64,000 nt of DNA from an uncultured Clostridia bacterium (GTDB taxonomy: Bacteria > Bacillota > Clostridia > Christensenellales > Aristaeellaceae), in NCBI GenBank assembly GCA_934647165.1, contig CAKUFA010000008.1, forward strand, positions 1 to 64,000. The letters run 5' to 3'. The notes beneath the pieces are model-generated. The model did not search any database. It had not been told where the DNA came from and was given only the letters and a program-made list of their open reading frames with translations. The position numbers and the translations under genes were made by a program. Positions 51,502 through 60,937 of this stretch are shown one piece after another. Each line of letters opens with the position of its first letter. Within the stretch, counting starts at the first letter, position 1.

Positions 51502-52527
51502 ATGAGAAAAAAACTGACAGCGCTGATGTTGACGCTGATGTTGAGCACAATGGCTCTATGCGGCGGCGCTCTGGCGGCGGAGGCCGACCTGAGCATTCTG
51601 ACCCCGCTGGTCGATTTAACCGCTTCGGCAGCCATGCGTGTGGGCGAAGCGCCCGAAACCATTTCGGACACTTCCACACTGAGCAGCGCTTTTGTGTATA
51701 ACTTCTTTCTGCTGGGGCAGCAGGCGGATGCAAGCCTGGGCATCACAGCCGATATGCTGACCGATACCGCCAAACAGGCCGATTACCTTTCCCGTGTGTT
51801 CAGCTGCGGCACGCCTGCCCTCAGCGGCATCCTGTCCACCGGTGAAACCTATGACTATATCGGTGTTCGGCTGATGAGCAGCGACCTGAGCCCCGACGGC
51901 AACAGCGTCCGCTTGATGGGCGACCTGTATCAGGCCGCCAGGCGGCTGGACGCCCTCACGGAAGACGAGTACGCCCAGGTGCGCTGGCTGGACAAACGCG
52001 CCGTGGTGGAGCTCCGGCGTGACACCGCGTCTCCCGTCGGCTGGAAAGTCACCGCCTTCTCCGTAGATGCTGAATTGACCATGGAGGACAGCACCCAAAG
52101 CTATTTTGCTTCCGCCATGGTGGAATACATGAGCAGCGACCTGGGATTTTCCCTGCAATATCCGGCTGTGTTCACCGAAAGCACCCTGAAGGAGGATGCA
52201 ACCGGCATCAGCGGCCAGCTGCCCGACGGCAGCGCCTCCTTCTTTGCGAAAAAGACAGTCAACGCCGACGCATGGACGCTGGAAAAAGTCATTGACGTCC
52301 GCAAACAGGAAACACCTGATGCGGAGACGAATATCAATGAAGCGAGCGGCTGCGGCCGGGTGGTCACCCAGCAAAACGGCTACACGGTGGCAGACATCTA
52401 CATTGTGACGGAGGATTGGGTCTATCAGGCGCAGCTGCGATATGCCCCCGCACTGGCCATGGATTTCTCCCTGTACAGCGACTACATGATGAATTCGTTT
52501 AACGCCGACGAAATGGGCATCGGTTAA
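51502..52527 (+). CDS. Exported protein of unknown function, 341 aa
   Basis: Signal peptide (MRKKLTALMLTLMLSTMALCGGALA), cleaved after ALA. The Cys is followed by Gly-Gly, not a clean lipobox. The mature part is alpha/beta with two similar halves by eye: DISVG-like beta segments around YDYIGVRLMSSD and a C-terminal half from VEYMSSDLGFSLQYPAVF. That latter segment looks like PsbP/YojL-type lipoprotein stretches. AGGAGG is 11 nt before the ATG. It is followed 22 bp later by the SH3 protein gene. Confidence 0.78.
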   Translation: MRKKLTALMLTLMLSTMALCGGALAAEADLSILTPLVDLTASAAMRVGEAPETISDTSTLSSAFVYNFFLLGQQADASLGITADMLTDTAKQADYLSRVFSCGTPALSGILSTGETYDYIGVRLMSSDLSPDGNSVRLMGDLYQAARRLDALTEDEYAQVRWLDKRAVVELRRDTASPVGWKVTAFSVDAELTMEDSTQSYFASAMVEYMSSDLGFSLQYPAVFTESTLKEDATGISGQLPDGSASFFAKKTVNADAWTLEKVIDVRKQETPDAETNINEASGCGRVVTQQNGYTVADIYIVTEDWVYQAQLRYAPALAMDFSLYSDYMMNSFNADEMGIG

Positions 52528-52549
52528 TCACATTGGGAGGGATGGGAAA

Positions 52550-54604
52550 ATGAAACGATTTCTGGCTCTATGCCTGGTGCTGACGCTGGTGCTGGGCGCG
52601 CTGCCCCTGAGCATGGCCAGCGCAGAGAACCGCACTATGACCGTTGTTGGCGGCTGGCTGCGCCTGCGTGAAGGCGCAAACTTCAACGCCAAAACCCTTG
52701 CCAGCTACTACACCGGCACGCAGGTGACCGTGCTGGGTATTACCGGTAAATGGTACCGCGTGCAGGCACCCGACGGGATGCAAGGCTATATGTACAGCGA
52801 CTATCTGCGCGCTTCTTCGGGCGGCTCCACCTCTGGAACGGTCGGAACGACCGCCACGGTGGTCAGCAGCAACGGCCGCGGGGTAAGGCTCCGCACCGGC
52901 CCCAGCACAGCTTACGGCGTGCTGCGCGTGTGCCCGGTGGGCACCGCTGTCACCATCCTGGCCAGCGGCACCTATTGGGATTTCATCCGTGTGGATGGGC
53001 AGACGGGTTACATGATGAGCCAGTATCTGTCCACCGGCACATTCCCCGTTCAGCCCGCGCCCACGGAATATCTGGCGCGGGTCACCAGCAAGAACGGTCT
53101 GGGCGTCCGGCTCCGTTCCGGCGCAGGAAAAGGCTACAGCGTGCTTGGTGTTTATAGTGTGGGCACTGAGGTAACCGTGCTCCAGCACAATAAAACGTGG
53201 GACTACATCCGTGTCGGCACCAGAACGGGCTACATGATGAATCAGTTCCTCACCACCTCCCAGGTGGTCACCAAAGTAAGCGCAGTGAAGCTGAACACCT
53301 CTTCCCCCGTGAGCGGCACGGTGCTGACGGCTATCGCCACGCCCTCCTCCGCCACGGTGAGCTATCGCTGGACGGACGGCAACGGCACCCTGCTCGGCAC
53401 CGGCGCAACCTATGCCGTTTCTGCTGCCGATGTTGGTAAACGTATCCGTGTAACCGTAACAGGCACCGGCCTGTACAGCGGCACGGCCACAAGCGCACTA
53501 ACCAATCAGGTGCAATATGGCGCTTCCATCACCGGTGTAACGCTGAACACCTACGCGCCTGTGGTGGGGCAGACGCTGACCGCCACCGCATCCCCCAACG
53601 GTGCCACTGCCAACTACTGGTGGTATCGCAGCGACAACACGCTGGTGGGCAGCAGCCGCACCTATGTTGTGCAGTCCGGCGATGAAGGAATGAGCCTGAT
53701 GTGCCGCGTAGCCGGTACGGGCAGCTTTTCCGGAGAAGCCTATTCTGCCTATACCACTGCGGTGGCAAAGGGTTCCACCCCTGCAAAGCCCGACCAGCCG
53801 CTGACCGGAACTGTGCAGCTTCCTTCCTCTGCCAAGGTGAACGACACGGTTTATGCCACTGTATCGCTGAGCACTGGCAGTGTGGATTACACCTGGTATC
53901 TGGATGGCTGGCTCCTGTCCGCAAGCGGAAGCAGCATCACCGTGCCCAACAATCCCGGCAGCACGCTGACGGTGCGCGTCACTGCGCGCGCAGGCAGCGG
54001 CTACACCGGCACCATTGAGTCCAACGCGCTGACCATCGCCTCTTCGCCCGCGCCCGCCGCCACGCTCAGCGGCAAGCTGACCATCCCCTCCACTGCAAAG
54101 GCAGGCGATGTGATCAGTGCGGACATGGATTTGAACAGCTACAACGTGACGTTTGCTTGGTATCTGAACAACGCGCCGGTTGCTGGCGGCAACAATGCAA
54201 GCCTGGCGATCACCAGTGACATGGAAGGCGGGCAGCTGGTGCTGGTCGCTTCCGCCACAGGGACAGACAATGTATTCGGCTCCGTCACCAGCAATGTGTG
54301 CAAGGTGGAGGTTACGCCTTCGCAGACCTACTACACCGGCTCGGTGAGCCTGCCCACGTCCGCCAAAGCGGGAGATGTGGTCAGCGCCGTCATCTACGGC
54401 GGCAATACCTCCCAGGTGACGTATGACTGGTATGCCGACGAGAGCCGCGTGTCCTCCGGCGTCAGCCAGCTGCTGGTCACCTCATCCATGGCCGGCAAAC
54501 GCATCACCGTGCGCGTTACATCCATGGATCCTTCCGTGATCGGCAACACCCTGAGCAACACCTGCTACGTTGAAGCTTCCGCCGCCACCTCATCAGATAT
54601 GTAA
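52550..54604 (+). CDS. Exported SH3b and Ig-like repeat protein
   Basis: 684 aa. Signal peptide, then three bacterial SH3 domains at about residues 27-85, 100-160 and 165-245, each with a G(V)RLR(T/S)G core and a QGYMYSDYL-type end. From residue 246 five Ig-like repeats of ~80 residues follow (VSYRWTDGNGTLLGTGATY; ANYWWYRSDNTLVG; VDYTWYLDG; VTFAWYLNN; VTYDWYADE). SH3b domains bind cell-wall peptides; the Ig part is a stalk. No LPxTG or other anchor is visible. Probably co-transcribed with the preceding gene. Confidence 0.88.
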   Translation: MKRFLALCLVLTLVLGALPLSMASAENRTMTVVGGWLRLREGANFNAKTLASYYTGTQVTVLGITGKWYRVQAPDGMQGYMYSDYLRASSGGSTSGTVGTTATVVSSNGRGVRLRTGPSTAYGVLRVCPVGTAVTILASGTYWDFIRVDGQTGYMMSQYLSTGTFPVQPAPTEYLARVTSKNGLGVRLRSGAGKGYSVLGVYSVGTEVTVLQHNKTWDYIRVGTRTGYMMNQFLTTSQVVTKVSAVKLNTSSPVSGTVLTAIATPSSATVSYRWTDGNGTLLGTGATYAVSAADVGKRIRVTVTGTGLYSGTATSALTNQVQYGASITGVTLNTYAPVVGQTLTATASPNGATANYWWYRSDNTLVGSSRTYVVQSGDEGMSLMCRVAGTGSFSGEAYSAYTTAVAKGSTPAKPDQPLTGTVQLPSSAKVNDTVYATVSLSTGSVDYTWYLDGWLLSASGSSITVPNNPGSTLTVRVTARAGSGYTGTIESNALTIASSPAPAATLSGKLTIPSTAKAGDVISADMDLNSYNVTFAWYLNNAPVAGGNNASLAITSDMEGGQLVLVASATGTDNVFGSVTSNVCKVEVTPSQTYYTGSVSLPTSAKAGDVVSAVIYGGNTSQVTYDWYADESRVSSGVSQLLVTSSMAGKRITVRVTSMDPSVIGNTLSNTCYVEASAATSSDM

Positions 54605-54643
54605 TCCGTTCGGTTCCTGCATGGCATAGGCTGTGCAGCATGG

Positions 54644-54680
54644 AGAAGGAATCGCCTGCACAAGCGGTTCCTTCTTTTTT
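54644..54680 (+). terminator. Terminator of the SH3 protein gene
   Basis: Stem GAAGGAA.CGC/GCG.TTCCTTC followed by TTTTTT. Confidence 0.85.
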
Positions 54681-54780
54681 GCATGCTTCGGACACTGCTC
54701 GAATCATTGCACAGCCACGCATATCCCACACATAGATTTTTTCTCTTCCGGGCATACTTCCCGCATAAGGGGGTATCGCC

Positions 54781-55317
54781 ATGATGCGCGTTTTATCCAT
54801 GCTGCTTATCCTTGCACGGCTGCTTGCGCCGCAAATGGCCTCGTTTCGACTGTTTGCCGGCATGCAATCCGGTTATTTGCTGCGCTGCCACGTGGTTGCC
54901 CAGGATGATACTGCTGAGATGCAGCGCGTCAAGCTCTGTGTCCGGGATGCTGTACTAGATGCCTATGCAGCCCATGGGACACCTGGTGCCATGCTGCCGC
55001 AGGCGCGTGCGCTGCTGCCCGTTTTAACTCGCGCGGCAGAGGATGCAGCTGAAGCGGAAGGCTTTTCAGGCAAAGTACGCGTCTGTCTTGAACGCCGCGC
55101 CTTTGAAGAATACATGCTGGAGGGCGTAACCGTACCTGCCGGCAACTATCCTGCGCTGATGGTGTATCTGGGTAATGCGCAGGGGCACAACTGGTGGGGA
55201 CTGTTGGATCCGGACATGGCCTGCCACTGCGCTGGCGGCGAAGGCATTTCCTCCCCATGGGACTGGTCCTGGCAAGGGTTTCTGGATGCCCTGCGGCGCA
55301 TTTTCAGCGTGGAATAG
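54781..55317 (+). CDS. spoIIR: Stage II sporulation protein R
   Basis: 178 aa. N-terminal hydrophobic signal; then RVKLCVRDAVLDAY (the LKLxVRDxVL segment of SpoIIR) and near the C terminus QGHNWWGLLDPDMAC, matching the invariant GHNWWC(V)L stretch. SpoIIR is secreted from the forespore and activates SpoIIGA. AAGGGGG lies 7 nt before the ATG. Boxes ACATA and GGGCATACTT at 54730-54759, 15 bp apart, resemble a sigma-F promoter, though the start site would be very close to the ribosome site. Confidence 0.9.
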   Translation: MMRVLSMLLILARLLAPQMASFRLFAGMQSGYLLRCHVVAQDDTAEMQRVKLCVRDAVLDAYAAHGTPGAMLPQARALLPVLTRAAEDAAEAEGFSGKVRVCLERRAFEEYMLEGVTVPAGNYPALMVYLGNAQGHNWWGLLDPDMACHCAGGEGISSPWDWSWQGFLDALRRIFSVE

Positions 55318-55463
55318 GCATTCTCTGTGCACACGGAGGTTTGGCGTTTTCTCCCTGCCGGACTCTCTTTTTTGCATTTTCTCCTGGCCTGCTCTCGCTT
55401 TTTTCTTCAAGGTATGGTATGATAGAACGTGGCATAGACCAAATACGACTCTGAGGAGCGGCC

Positions 55464-57059
55464 ATGATTACAGTCAATAACGTATCCCTGACCTTCGGCG
55501 GTCAGAAGCTCTTTTCCGGCGCTGATTTGAAATTCATGCCCGGCAACTGCTACGGCATCATCGGTGCAAACGGCGCGGGCAAATCCACGTTCCTGCGCAT
55601 TCTTTCCGGTGAGCTGGAACCCACTACAGGCTCCGTCACCATTCCTGCGGGGCAGCGCATGTCCACCCTGAAGCAGGATCAGTTCAAATACGATGCCTAT
55701 CCTGTGCTGGACACGGTCATCATGGGCAACCAGCGCCTTTATGATATCATGAAGGAAAAGGACGCGCTCTACGCCAAGCCTGACTTTTCCGAGGCAGACG
55801 GCGAAAAGGCGGCCGAGCTGGAGGGGGAATTTGCCGAGCTGGACGGCTGGAATGCTGAAAGCGATGCGGCCACCCTGCTCACCGGCCTTGGCCTCCCCGC
55901 CGAAATGCACTATACCCTCATGGGCGACCTGAAGGGCGGCGAAAAGTTCAAAGTGCTGCTGGCGCAGGCACTGTTCGGCAATCCGGATATTCTGCTGCTG
56001 GACGAGCCTACCAACAACCTGGACAACCGCTCCGTGGCCTGGCTGGAAGATTTTCTCATGGATTTCCCCGGCACGCTCATCGTGGTCAGCCATGACCGCT
56101 GGTTCCTCAACAACATCTGCACCCACATTGTGGATATCGACTATAACCAGATCAAGCTCTACGTGGGCAACTACGATTTCTGGTATGAGTCCTCCAAGCT
56201 CATGCAGTCCATCATGAAGGATCAAAAGAAGCGCCGTGAAGATAAGATTCGCGAATTGCAGGCCTTCATTCAGCGCTTCTCCTCCAACAAATCCAAGGCC
56301 AAGCAGGCCACCAGCCGCCGCAAGCTGCTGGATCAGCTGACCATTGAGCAGATGCCTGCCTCTTCCCGCCGCTATCCGTGGGTGTGCTTTACCCCTGACC
56401 GGGAGGCCGGCAAGGACATCCTGCAAGTGACCAACATCAATTACACGCAGGACGGCGTACAGCTTTTGAAGGACGTTTCCTTCCTTGTGCAAAAAGGGCA
56501 GAAGATCGCCCTGGTGGGCACCAACGAGCAGGCGCAGACCGCCCTGTTCCGCATCCTGGCTGAGGAAATCCAGCCGGATTCCGGCACGGTAAAATGGGGC
56601 GTCACCATTTCCACCAGCTATTTCCCCAAGGATAATTCGCCCTATTTCAACGGCTGCGATAAGAACATGCTGGAGTGGTTTGCCCAGTATTGCCCTGCCA
56701 ACATGCTGGAAAGCGACATGCGCGACTTGCTGGGCCGCATGCTCTTCCGGGGCGATGATGTGTACAAGCAGGTCAGCGTCCTCTCCGGCGGTGAAAAGGT
56801 GCGCTGCATGCTTTCCCGCATGATGCTCTCCGGCGCCAACTTTGTTATGCTGGATCAGCCCACCAACCACCTGGATCTGGAATCCATCACCGCAGTGAAC
56901 AACGCGCTGATTAACTTCCCCGGCAATGTGATCTTCACCAGCCAGGACCACCAGTTCATCAGCACCATTGCCGACCGCATCATTGAAATTAAGCCAGACG
57001 GCACCATTGCCGACTACCTGTGCAATTACGAGGAATATCTGGAAAAGATTAAAGCGTAA
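55464..57059 (+). CDS. ABC-F family ATPase (YbiT-like)
   Basis: 531 aa, two ATPase domains and no membrane part. Domain 1: GANGAGKST, signature LKGGEKFKVLLAQALFG, ILLLDEPTNNLD, SHDRWFL. The linker RKKREDKIRELQAFIQRF follows. Domain 2 has a degenerate Walker A (VGTNEQAQTA, no Lys), an intact signature LSGGEKVRCMLSRMM and LDQPTNHLD. ABC-F proteins act on ribosomes. A TGGTATGAT extended -10 (55415-55423) lies upstream. Confidence 0.9.
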   Translation: MITVNNVSLTFGGQKLFSGADLKFMPGNCYGIIGANGAGKSTFLRILSGELEPTTGSVTIPAGQRMSTLKQDQFKYDAYPVLDTVIMGNQRLYDIMKEKDALYAKPDFSEADGEKAAELEGEFAELDGWNAESDAATLLTGLGLPAEMHYTLMGDLKGGEKFKVLLAQALFGNPDILLLDEPTNNLDNRSVAWLEDFLMDFPGTLIVVSHDRWFLNNICTHIVDIDYNQIKLYVGNYDFWYESSKLMQSIMKDQKKRREDKIRELQAFIQRFSSNKSKAKQATSRRKLLDQLTIEQMPASSRRYPWVCFTPDREAGKDILQVTNINYTQDGVQLLKDVSFLVQKGQKIALVGTNEQAQTALFRILAEEIQPDSGTVKWGVTISTSYFPKDNSPYFNGCDKNMLEWFAQYCPANMLESDMRDLLGRMLFRGDDVYKQVSVLSGGEKVRCMLSRMMLSGANFVMLDQPTNHLDLESITAVNNALINFPGNVIFTSQDHQFISTIADRIIEIKPDGTIADYLCNYEEYLEKIKA

Positions 57060-57129
57060 AGCTGCTGGAAAGAACCGTTTCCTCGTGTTTCATCCACAAC
57101 AGGTTTTCATCAGAAAGGGAGGGGTATTG

Positions 57130-57792
57130 ATGGCTCGCTGCACCACGCAGCCGTTCACCTGTCCCCATTGTCACACGCAGCAGACCTTCTCCTTTTACGA
57201 AACCGTCAACGCCCGGGAGGATCCGGCGCTCAAGCAGCGCCTGCTGGACTGCTCCCTTTTCGATTTTGTGTGCCCGGCCTGCCATAAACACGCCCGCATC
57301 GGCTATCCGCTTTTGTATCACGATCCGGATCGCAAGGCCATGGTATTCATGACGGACTCAACCGAGCGTGAGCAGACCGGAGAGGTGCTCAGCGCCCTCC
57401 TGTCGCTTCCGCAAAGCCGCGTGGCCATGGAAGGTTACACCCTGCGCGCCGTCAACCAGCCCCTGCAAATGGCCGAAAAGCTCCTTCTCCTGGATCATGG
57501 GCTGGATGACCGCGTGGTGGAAATGATGAAGCTGCTGCTCTTTGCCGAATATCATCGTACCCATCCGCAGGCAATGCTGCAGCAAATGGTTGTGGTGGAA
57601 ACAGACGGCGCGCTGCACATCATCACCCAGCTGGCTGGCGCGGCGCCTCTGGCAACGCCGCTTGAACCGGCGCTCTACGACACCGTGCGCAAGCAGTATG
57701 CGCCCTTTTTCCCCCAGTCGCCCATGGAAAACCTGTTTGTGAATTTCCAGTGGGCGGCAGATTGTTTCACCCCTTCGTCCACCGTTCAGTGA
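57130..57792 (+). CDS. CpXC-domain protein
   Basis: 220 aa. CPHCHTQQTF near residue 11 and VCPACHKHARIGYPLLYHD near 51 form the two Cys-pair halves of the CpXC domain. The C-terminal ~100 residues are helical and not recognised. Probably a zinc-binding protein of unknown function. GGGAGGGG lies before the ATG, 70 bp after the ABC-F gene. Confidence 0.8.
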   Translation: MARCTTQPFTCPHCHTQQTFSFYETVNAREDPALKQRLLDCSLFDFVCPACHKHARIGYPLLYHDPDRKAMVFMTDSTEREQTGEVLSALLSLPQSRVAMEGYTLRAVNQPLQMAEKLLLLDHGLDDRVVEMMKLLLFAEYHRTHPQAMLQQMVVVETDGALHIITQLAGAAPLATPLEPALYDTVRKQYAPFFPQSPMENLFVNFQWAADCFTPSSTVQ

Positions 57793-57881
57793 CGCACGCC
57801 GCGGATGCTTTGCCCCTGCCTGTTCGTTTCTTTGGCAGGGGGTGCACTGCAGCCCGCCCCATGCCGAAAGGAGAGGACAAC

Positions 57882-58919
57882 ATGGATTTTCTCAAAACGC
57901 TGCTGGTCTACATGTCCATGACAATGGCTGCCTCCATGCAGGGGGGCACGTTGCCTGAACCCACCCCAACGCCCACCACGCCGCCTGCGGCCGTTGTTTC
58001 CACGGCTGCCCCGGCCACCACTACCGCGCCTTCCGCGCCGGTGGTCACCCTGGCCGGCACAGCCGCAACTGCAACGCCCACACCCGTGCCAAAGCCGGAC
58101 ATTACCCCGAACCCAAACTATCGCAACCTTTCCAAGGGCGACCGCGGCGACAGGGTGAAAAAGCTTCAGGAGCGGCTGATTGAGCTGGGCTATCTCGCCG
58201 GTACAGCAGACGGTTCCTATGGCAATCAGACCCGCCGCGCAGTGATGCGCTTTCAGTATTACAACGGTCTGCAACAGGACGGCGTAGCCGGCCGAGCCAC
58301 GCAAACCGTGCTCTTCGAGTATGAGAACGTGATGCCCTATCCCGCTTCTCCCACCCCTGCGGCAAGCGAAGCACCTCTCTCCTCCCCAACTTCCGACCCG
58401 GTGCTGACCCTCGCCCCACTGGAAACCGTCACCACCGCCAGCACGCAGGAAATCGTTCTTCAGGATGCCACGCCCGAACCTGTGCCTGCGCTGGACATTG
58501 CACTCACGCCCCTTGAAGGCGGCAGCGTGACCCTGAACGGCACGGTGCTGACCCTGCTCTCCCAGCAGGGAAACGTGTCCACCAGCGTCGCGCCTCACAT
58601 GTTTGTGTCCGAGGATGGCGATGTGTATCTTTCCATCACGGATCTGTGCACCGCCGTACCCGCGTGGACGTTAACCACCACCGCCGACGAAGCCGGGCAG
58701 GCCGTTCATTGGAACATCACCGCCAACGGCCATACCGTGACTGCCTACACGATCGATGGGGGTTTTGCTTCCCTTGTGGACAGCGTTCACCAGCCCTTCG
58801 TCGCCGGTGACCTCGTTGTTCACGACAACGGCCTTCTTGTGCGCACCTCCTATCTCCACACCGCGCTTTCCCTCCAGGTTGTCTATGATGACGAAACCAA
58901 CGTTGTGGAGCTGAAATAA
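57882..58919 (+). CDS. Peptidoglycan-binding-domain exported protein
   Basis: 345 aa. A short hydrophobic N terminus (LLVYMSMTMAASM) may be a signal peptide or anchor. Then a Pro/Thr/Ala-rich linker (about 23-80), a PG_binding_1 domain (LSKGDRGDRVKKLQERLIELGYL...), another linker, and a C-terminal copper-amine-oxidase-N-like region (FVSEDGDVYLSITDLC; LLVRTSYLHTALSLQV). It probably binds the cell wall. AAAGGAG is before the ATG. Confidence 0.83.
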   Translation: MDFLKTLLVYMSMTMAASMQGGTLPEPTPTPTTPPAAVVSTAAPATTTAPSAPVVTLAGTAATATPTPVPKPDITPNPNYRNLSKGDRGDRVKKLQERLIELGYLAGTADGSYGNQTRRAVMRFQYYNGLQQDGVAGRATQTVLFEYENVMPYPASPTPAASEAPLSSPTSDPVLTLAPLETVTTASTQEIVLQDATPEPVPALDIALTPLEGGSVTLNGTVLTLLSQQGNVSTSVAPHMFVSEDGDVYLSITDLCTAVPAWTLTTTADEAGQAVHWNITANGHTVTAYTIDGGFASLVDSVHQPFVAGDLVVHDNGLLVRTSYLHTALSLQVVYDDETNVVELK

Positions 58920-58955
58920 CGCGGCAACGATCTATTTTTCAGAATTCAATCATCG

Positions 58956-59012
58956 AAAGCAGACAGGCGGTCTTCTGCATTTGCATCATCACGTGTTGCC
59001 TGTCTGCTTTTT
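58956..59012 (+). terminator. Terminator of the peptidoglycan-binding protein gene
   Basis: 13-bp stem AAAGCAGACAGGC/GCCTGTCTGCTTT followed by TTT. Confidence 0.88.
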
Positions 59013-59096
59013 GTTTTGCCTTTGCGGCAATTCAGTAAAGGAGATCCTCCGTTCACCGCTTTTGTGCAGCGGCAATATCCCTACATCTTTGCACAT

Positions 59097-59140
59097 AAAG
59101 CAACCGGGCAGGCGAAATATCACCTGTCCGGTTGCTTCTT
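59097..59140 (-). terminator. Terminator of the UPF0210 gene
   Basis: Stem GCAACCGG.CAGG/CCTG.CCGGTTGC with an A-tract that becomes TTTATGTGC-side U-rich on the minus strand. Confidence 0.75.
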
Positions 59141-59171
59141 TTATCATGCAGCAGAAAAGCCGCTGCTTCCA

Positions 59172-60518
59172 TCAGTTTTTCAGGGAATTCAGGGGTGCGG
59201 GAATGCGGCCTCCGCGGGCAATGAATTCCGCATTGCCGCAGTTGTTTACCGGCATCACCGGCGCATAGCCCAGCAAGCCGCCAAACTCCACCATATCCCC
59301 GGCCTTTTTGCCCGGGGCGGGGATCACACGCACGGCCGTGGTTTTGTTGTTAATCATACCAATGGCCGCTTCGTCCGCAATAATGCCGGAAATAGCCGCC
59401 GCGCTGGTGTCGCCCGGGATGGCAATCATATCCAACCCCACCGAGCACACGCAGGTCATGGCTTCCAGCTTTTCCAGCGTCAGCGCACCGGCCGCAGCAG
59501 CTTCGATCATGCCGATATCCTCGCTCACCGGAATGAAAGCGCCGCTCAGCCCGCCCACGTGGTTGGAAGCCATCACGCCGCCCTTTTTCACGGCGTCATT
59601 CAACAAGGCCAGCGCTGCTGTTGTGCCCGGCGCGCCCGCCATTTCAAGCCCCATCTCCGTGAGGATATGCGCCACGCTGTCGCCGCGTGCAGGCGTCGGC
59701 GCCAAGGACAAGTCCACAATGCCAAAGGAAATATTCAGCCGCTGCGACGCTTCCCGCGCCACCAGCTGCCCAACGCGCGTGATCTTGAACGCCGTGCGTT
59801 TGATGGTTTCCGCTACCACATCGAAGGGCTGTCCCTTCACCTGTTCCAGCGCTGTTTTCACCACGCCGGGGCCGGACACGCCAACATTGATGGCGCATTC
59901 CGGTTCGCCCACGCCGCAGAACGCGCCTGCCATGAACGGGTTATCCTCCACGGCGTTGCAGAAAACCACCAGTTTTGCGCAGCCAAGTCCGTCCTGCGCC
60001 GCTGTAATATCCGCCGTCTTCTTGATAATTTCGCCCATTTCCCGCACGGCATTCATATTGATGCCCGCCCGCGTGGAGCCAATATTGACCGAGGAGCAGA
60101 GCCGTTCGGTTTCCGCCATCACTTCCGGGATGGACTGCAAAAGCCGCTCGTCAGCCTGCGTCGCGCCCTTCTGCATCAGTGCGGAATAGCCGCCCAGAAA
60201 GTTGACGCCCATCTCATGCGCCGCTTTATCCAGCCACCGTGCAATCGGCCGCGGGTCACCCTGGCAGATCAGGCTCACCGGGGTAACGGAGATGCGCTTG
60301 TTCACAATCGGAATGCCCAGCTCCTGCTCAATGCTCTCGCCGGTTTTCACCAGATTCTTAGCCACCCGGCAAATCTTATCATACACGCGCTGTCCGCACT
60401 TTTCCGCGTCCGCATCGGAGCAGTCCAGCAAGTTCACACCCAATGTGATGGTGCGAATATCGAACTTCTCTTCCTGAATCATCCGCATGGTTTGGAGGAT
60501 TTCGCCTGTTTCAATCAT
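59172..60518 (-). CDS. UPF0210/PFL-fold family protein (DUF711)
   Basis: 448 aa. FDIRTITLGVNLLDCSD, CSSVNIGSTRAGINMNA, VGVSGPGVVKTALEQVKG and GIVDLSLAPTPARGDSVA are typical of the DUF711/UPF0210 family, whose fold resembles glycyl-radical enzymes but lacks a glycyl-radical motif. Function unknown. It is 15 bp after the ACT-domain gene, a pairing conserved across many Bacteria. Confidence 0.93.
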   Translation of the reverse strand: MIETGEILQTMRMIQEEKFDIRTITLGVNLLDCSDADAEKCGQRVYDKICRVAKNLVKTGESIEQELGIPIVNKRISVTPVSLICQGDPRPIARWLDKAAHEMGVNFLGGYSALMQKGATQADERLLQSIPEVMAETERLCSSVNIGSTRAGINMNAVREMGEIIKKTADITAAQDGLGCAKLVVFCNAVEDNPFMAGAFCGVGEPECAINVGVSGPGVVKTALEQVKGQPFDVVAETIKRTAFKITRVGQLVAREASQRLNISFGIVDLSLAPTPARGDSVAHILTEMGLEMAGAPGTTAALALLNDAVKKGGVMASNHVGGLSGAFIPVSEDIGMIEAAAAGALTLEKLEAMTCVCSVGLDMIAIPGDTSAAAISGIIADEAAIGMINNKTTAVRVIPAPGKKAGDMVEFGGLLGYAPVMPVNNCGNAEFIARGGRIPAPLNSLKN

Positions 60519-60533
60519 GCTGTTTTTTCCTCC

Positions 60534-60806
60534 TTAAATGCGGTGCATCGCATCGAAAATATCCATGCGCTGCATATGAATATCCATCTTCAGCTCATCA
60601 CGCACGGGTTGGAGCGCTTCATTGATGGCGGCAAAATCGCGCTTTGCGCCATCCAGGTCAACAATCATCATCATGGTGAAATAGCCATCCAAGATGGTTT
60701 GTGTAATATCGAGAATATTGATATTCATTTCGCTCAGCTTGGTCGCCACCTTAGCAATAATCCCGGTTGCGTCCAATCCCGTCACGGAAATCAACGCTTT
60801 GGTCAT
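60534..60806 (-). CDS. ACT-domain protein, UPF0237
   Basis: 90 aa. KALISVTGLDATGIIAKVATKLSEMNINILDI is the ACT core. Family members partner UPF0210 and may sense a small metabolite. ATG at 60806 has GGGAGGG at 9 nt. First gene of the pair. Confidence 0.92.
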   Translation of the reverse strand: MTKALISVTGLDATGIIAKVATKLSEMNINILDITQTILDGYFTMMMIVDLDGAKRDFAAINEALQPVRDELKMDIHMQRMDIFDAMHRI

Positions 60807-60848
60807 GGCAAAATCCCTCCCGTTTTTTCGTGTGTATTGCTGCATTTC

Positions 60849-60877
60849 ACTATATCTTGCGTGAAAAGCTTTGTCAA
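60849..60877 (-). promoter_or_regulatory. Promoter of the ACT-UPF0210 pair
   Basis: TTGACA, 17-bp spacer, TATAGT. Confidence 0.82.
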
Positions 60878-60937
60878 GGGGATGGCGATATGAAACCCTT
60901 GTGAAGGAATTCTTTCTTTTTTACATTACGGAAACAG

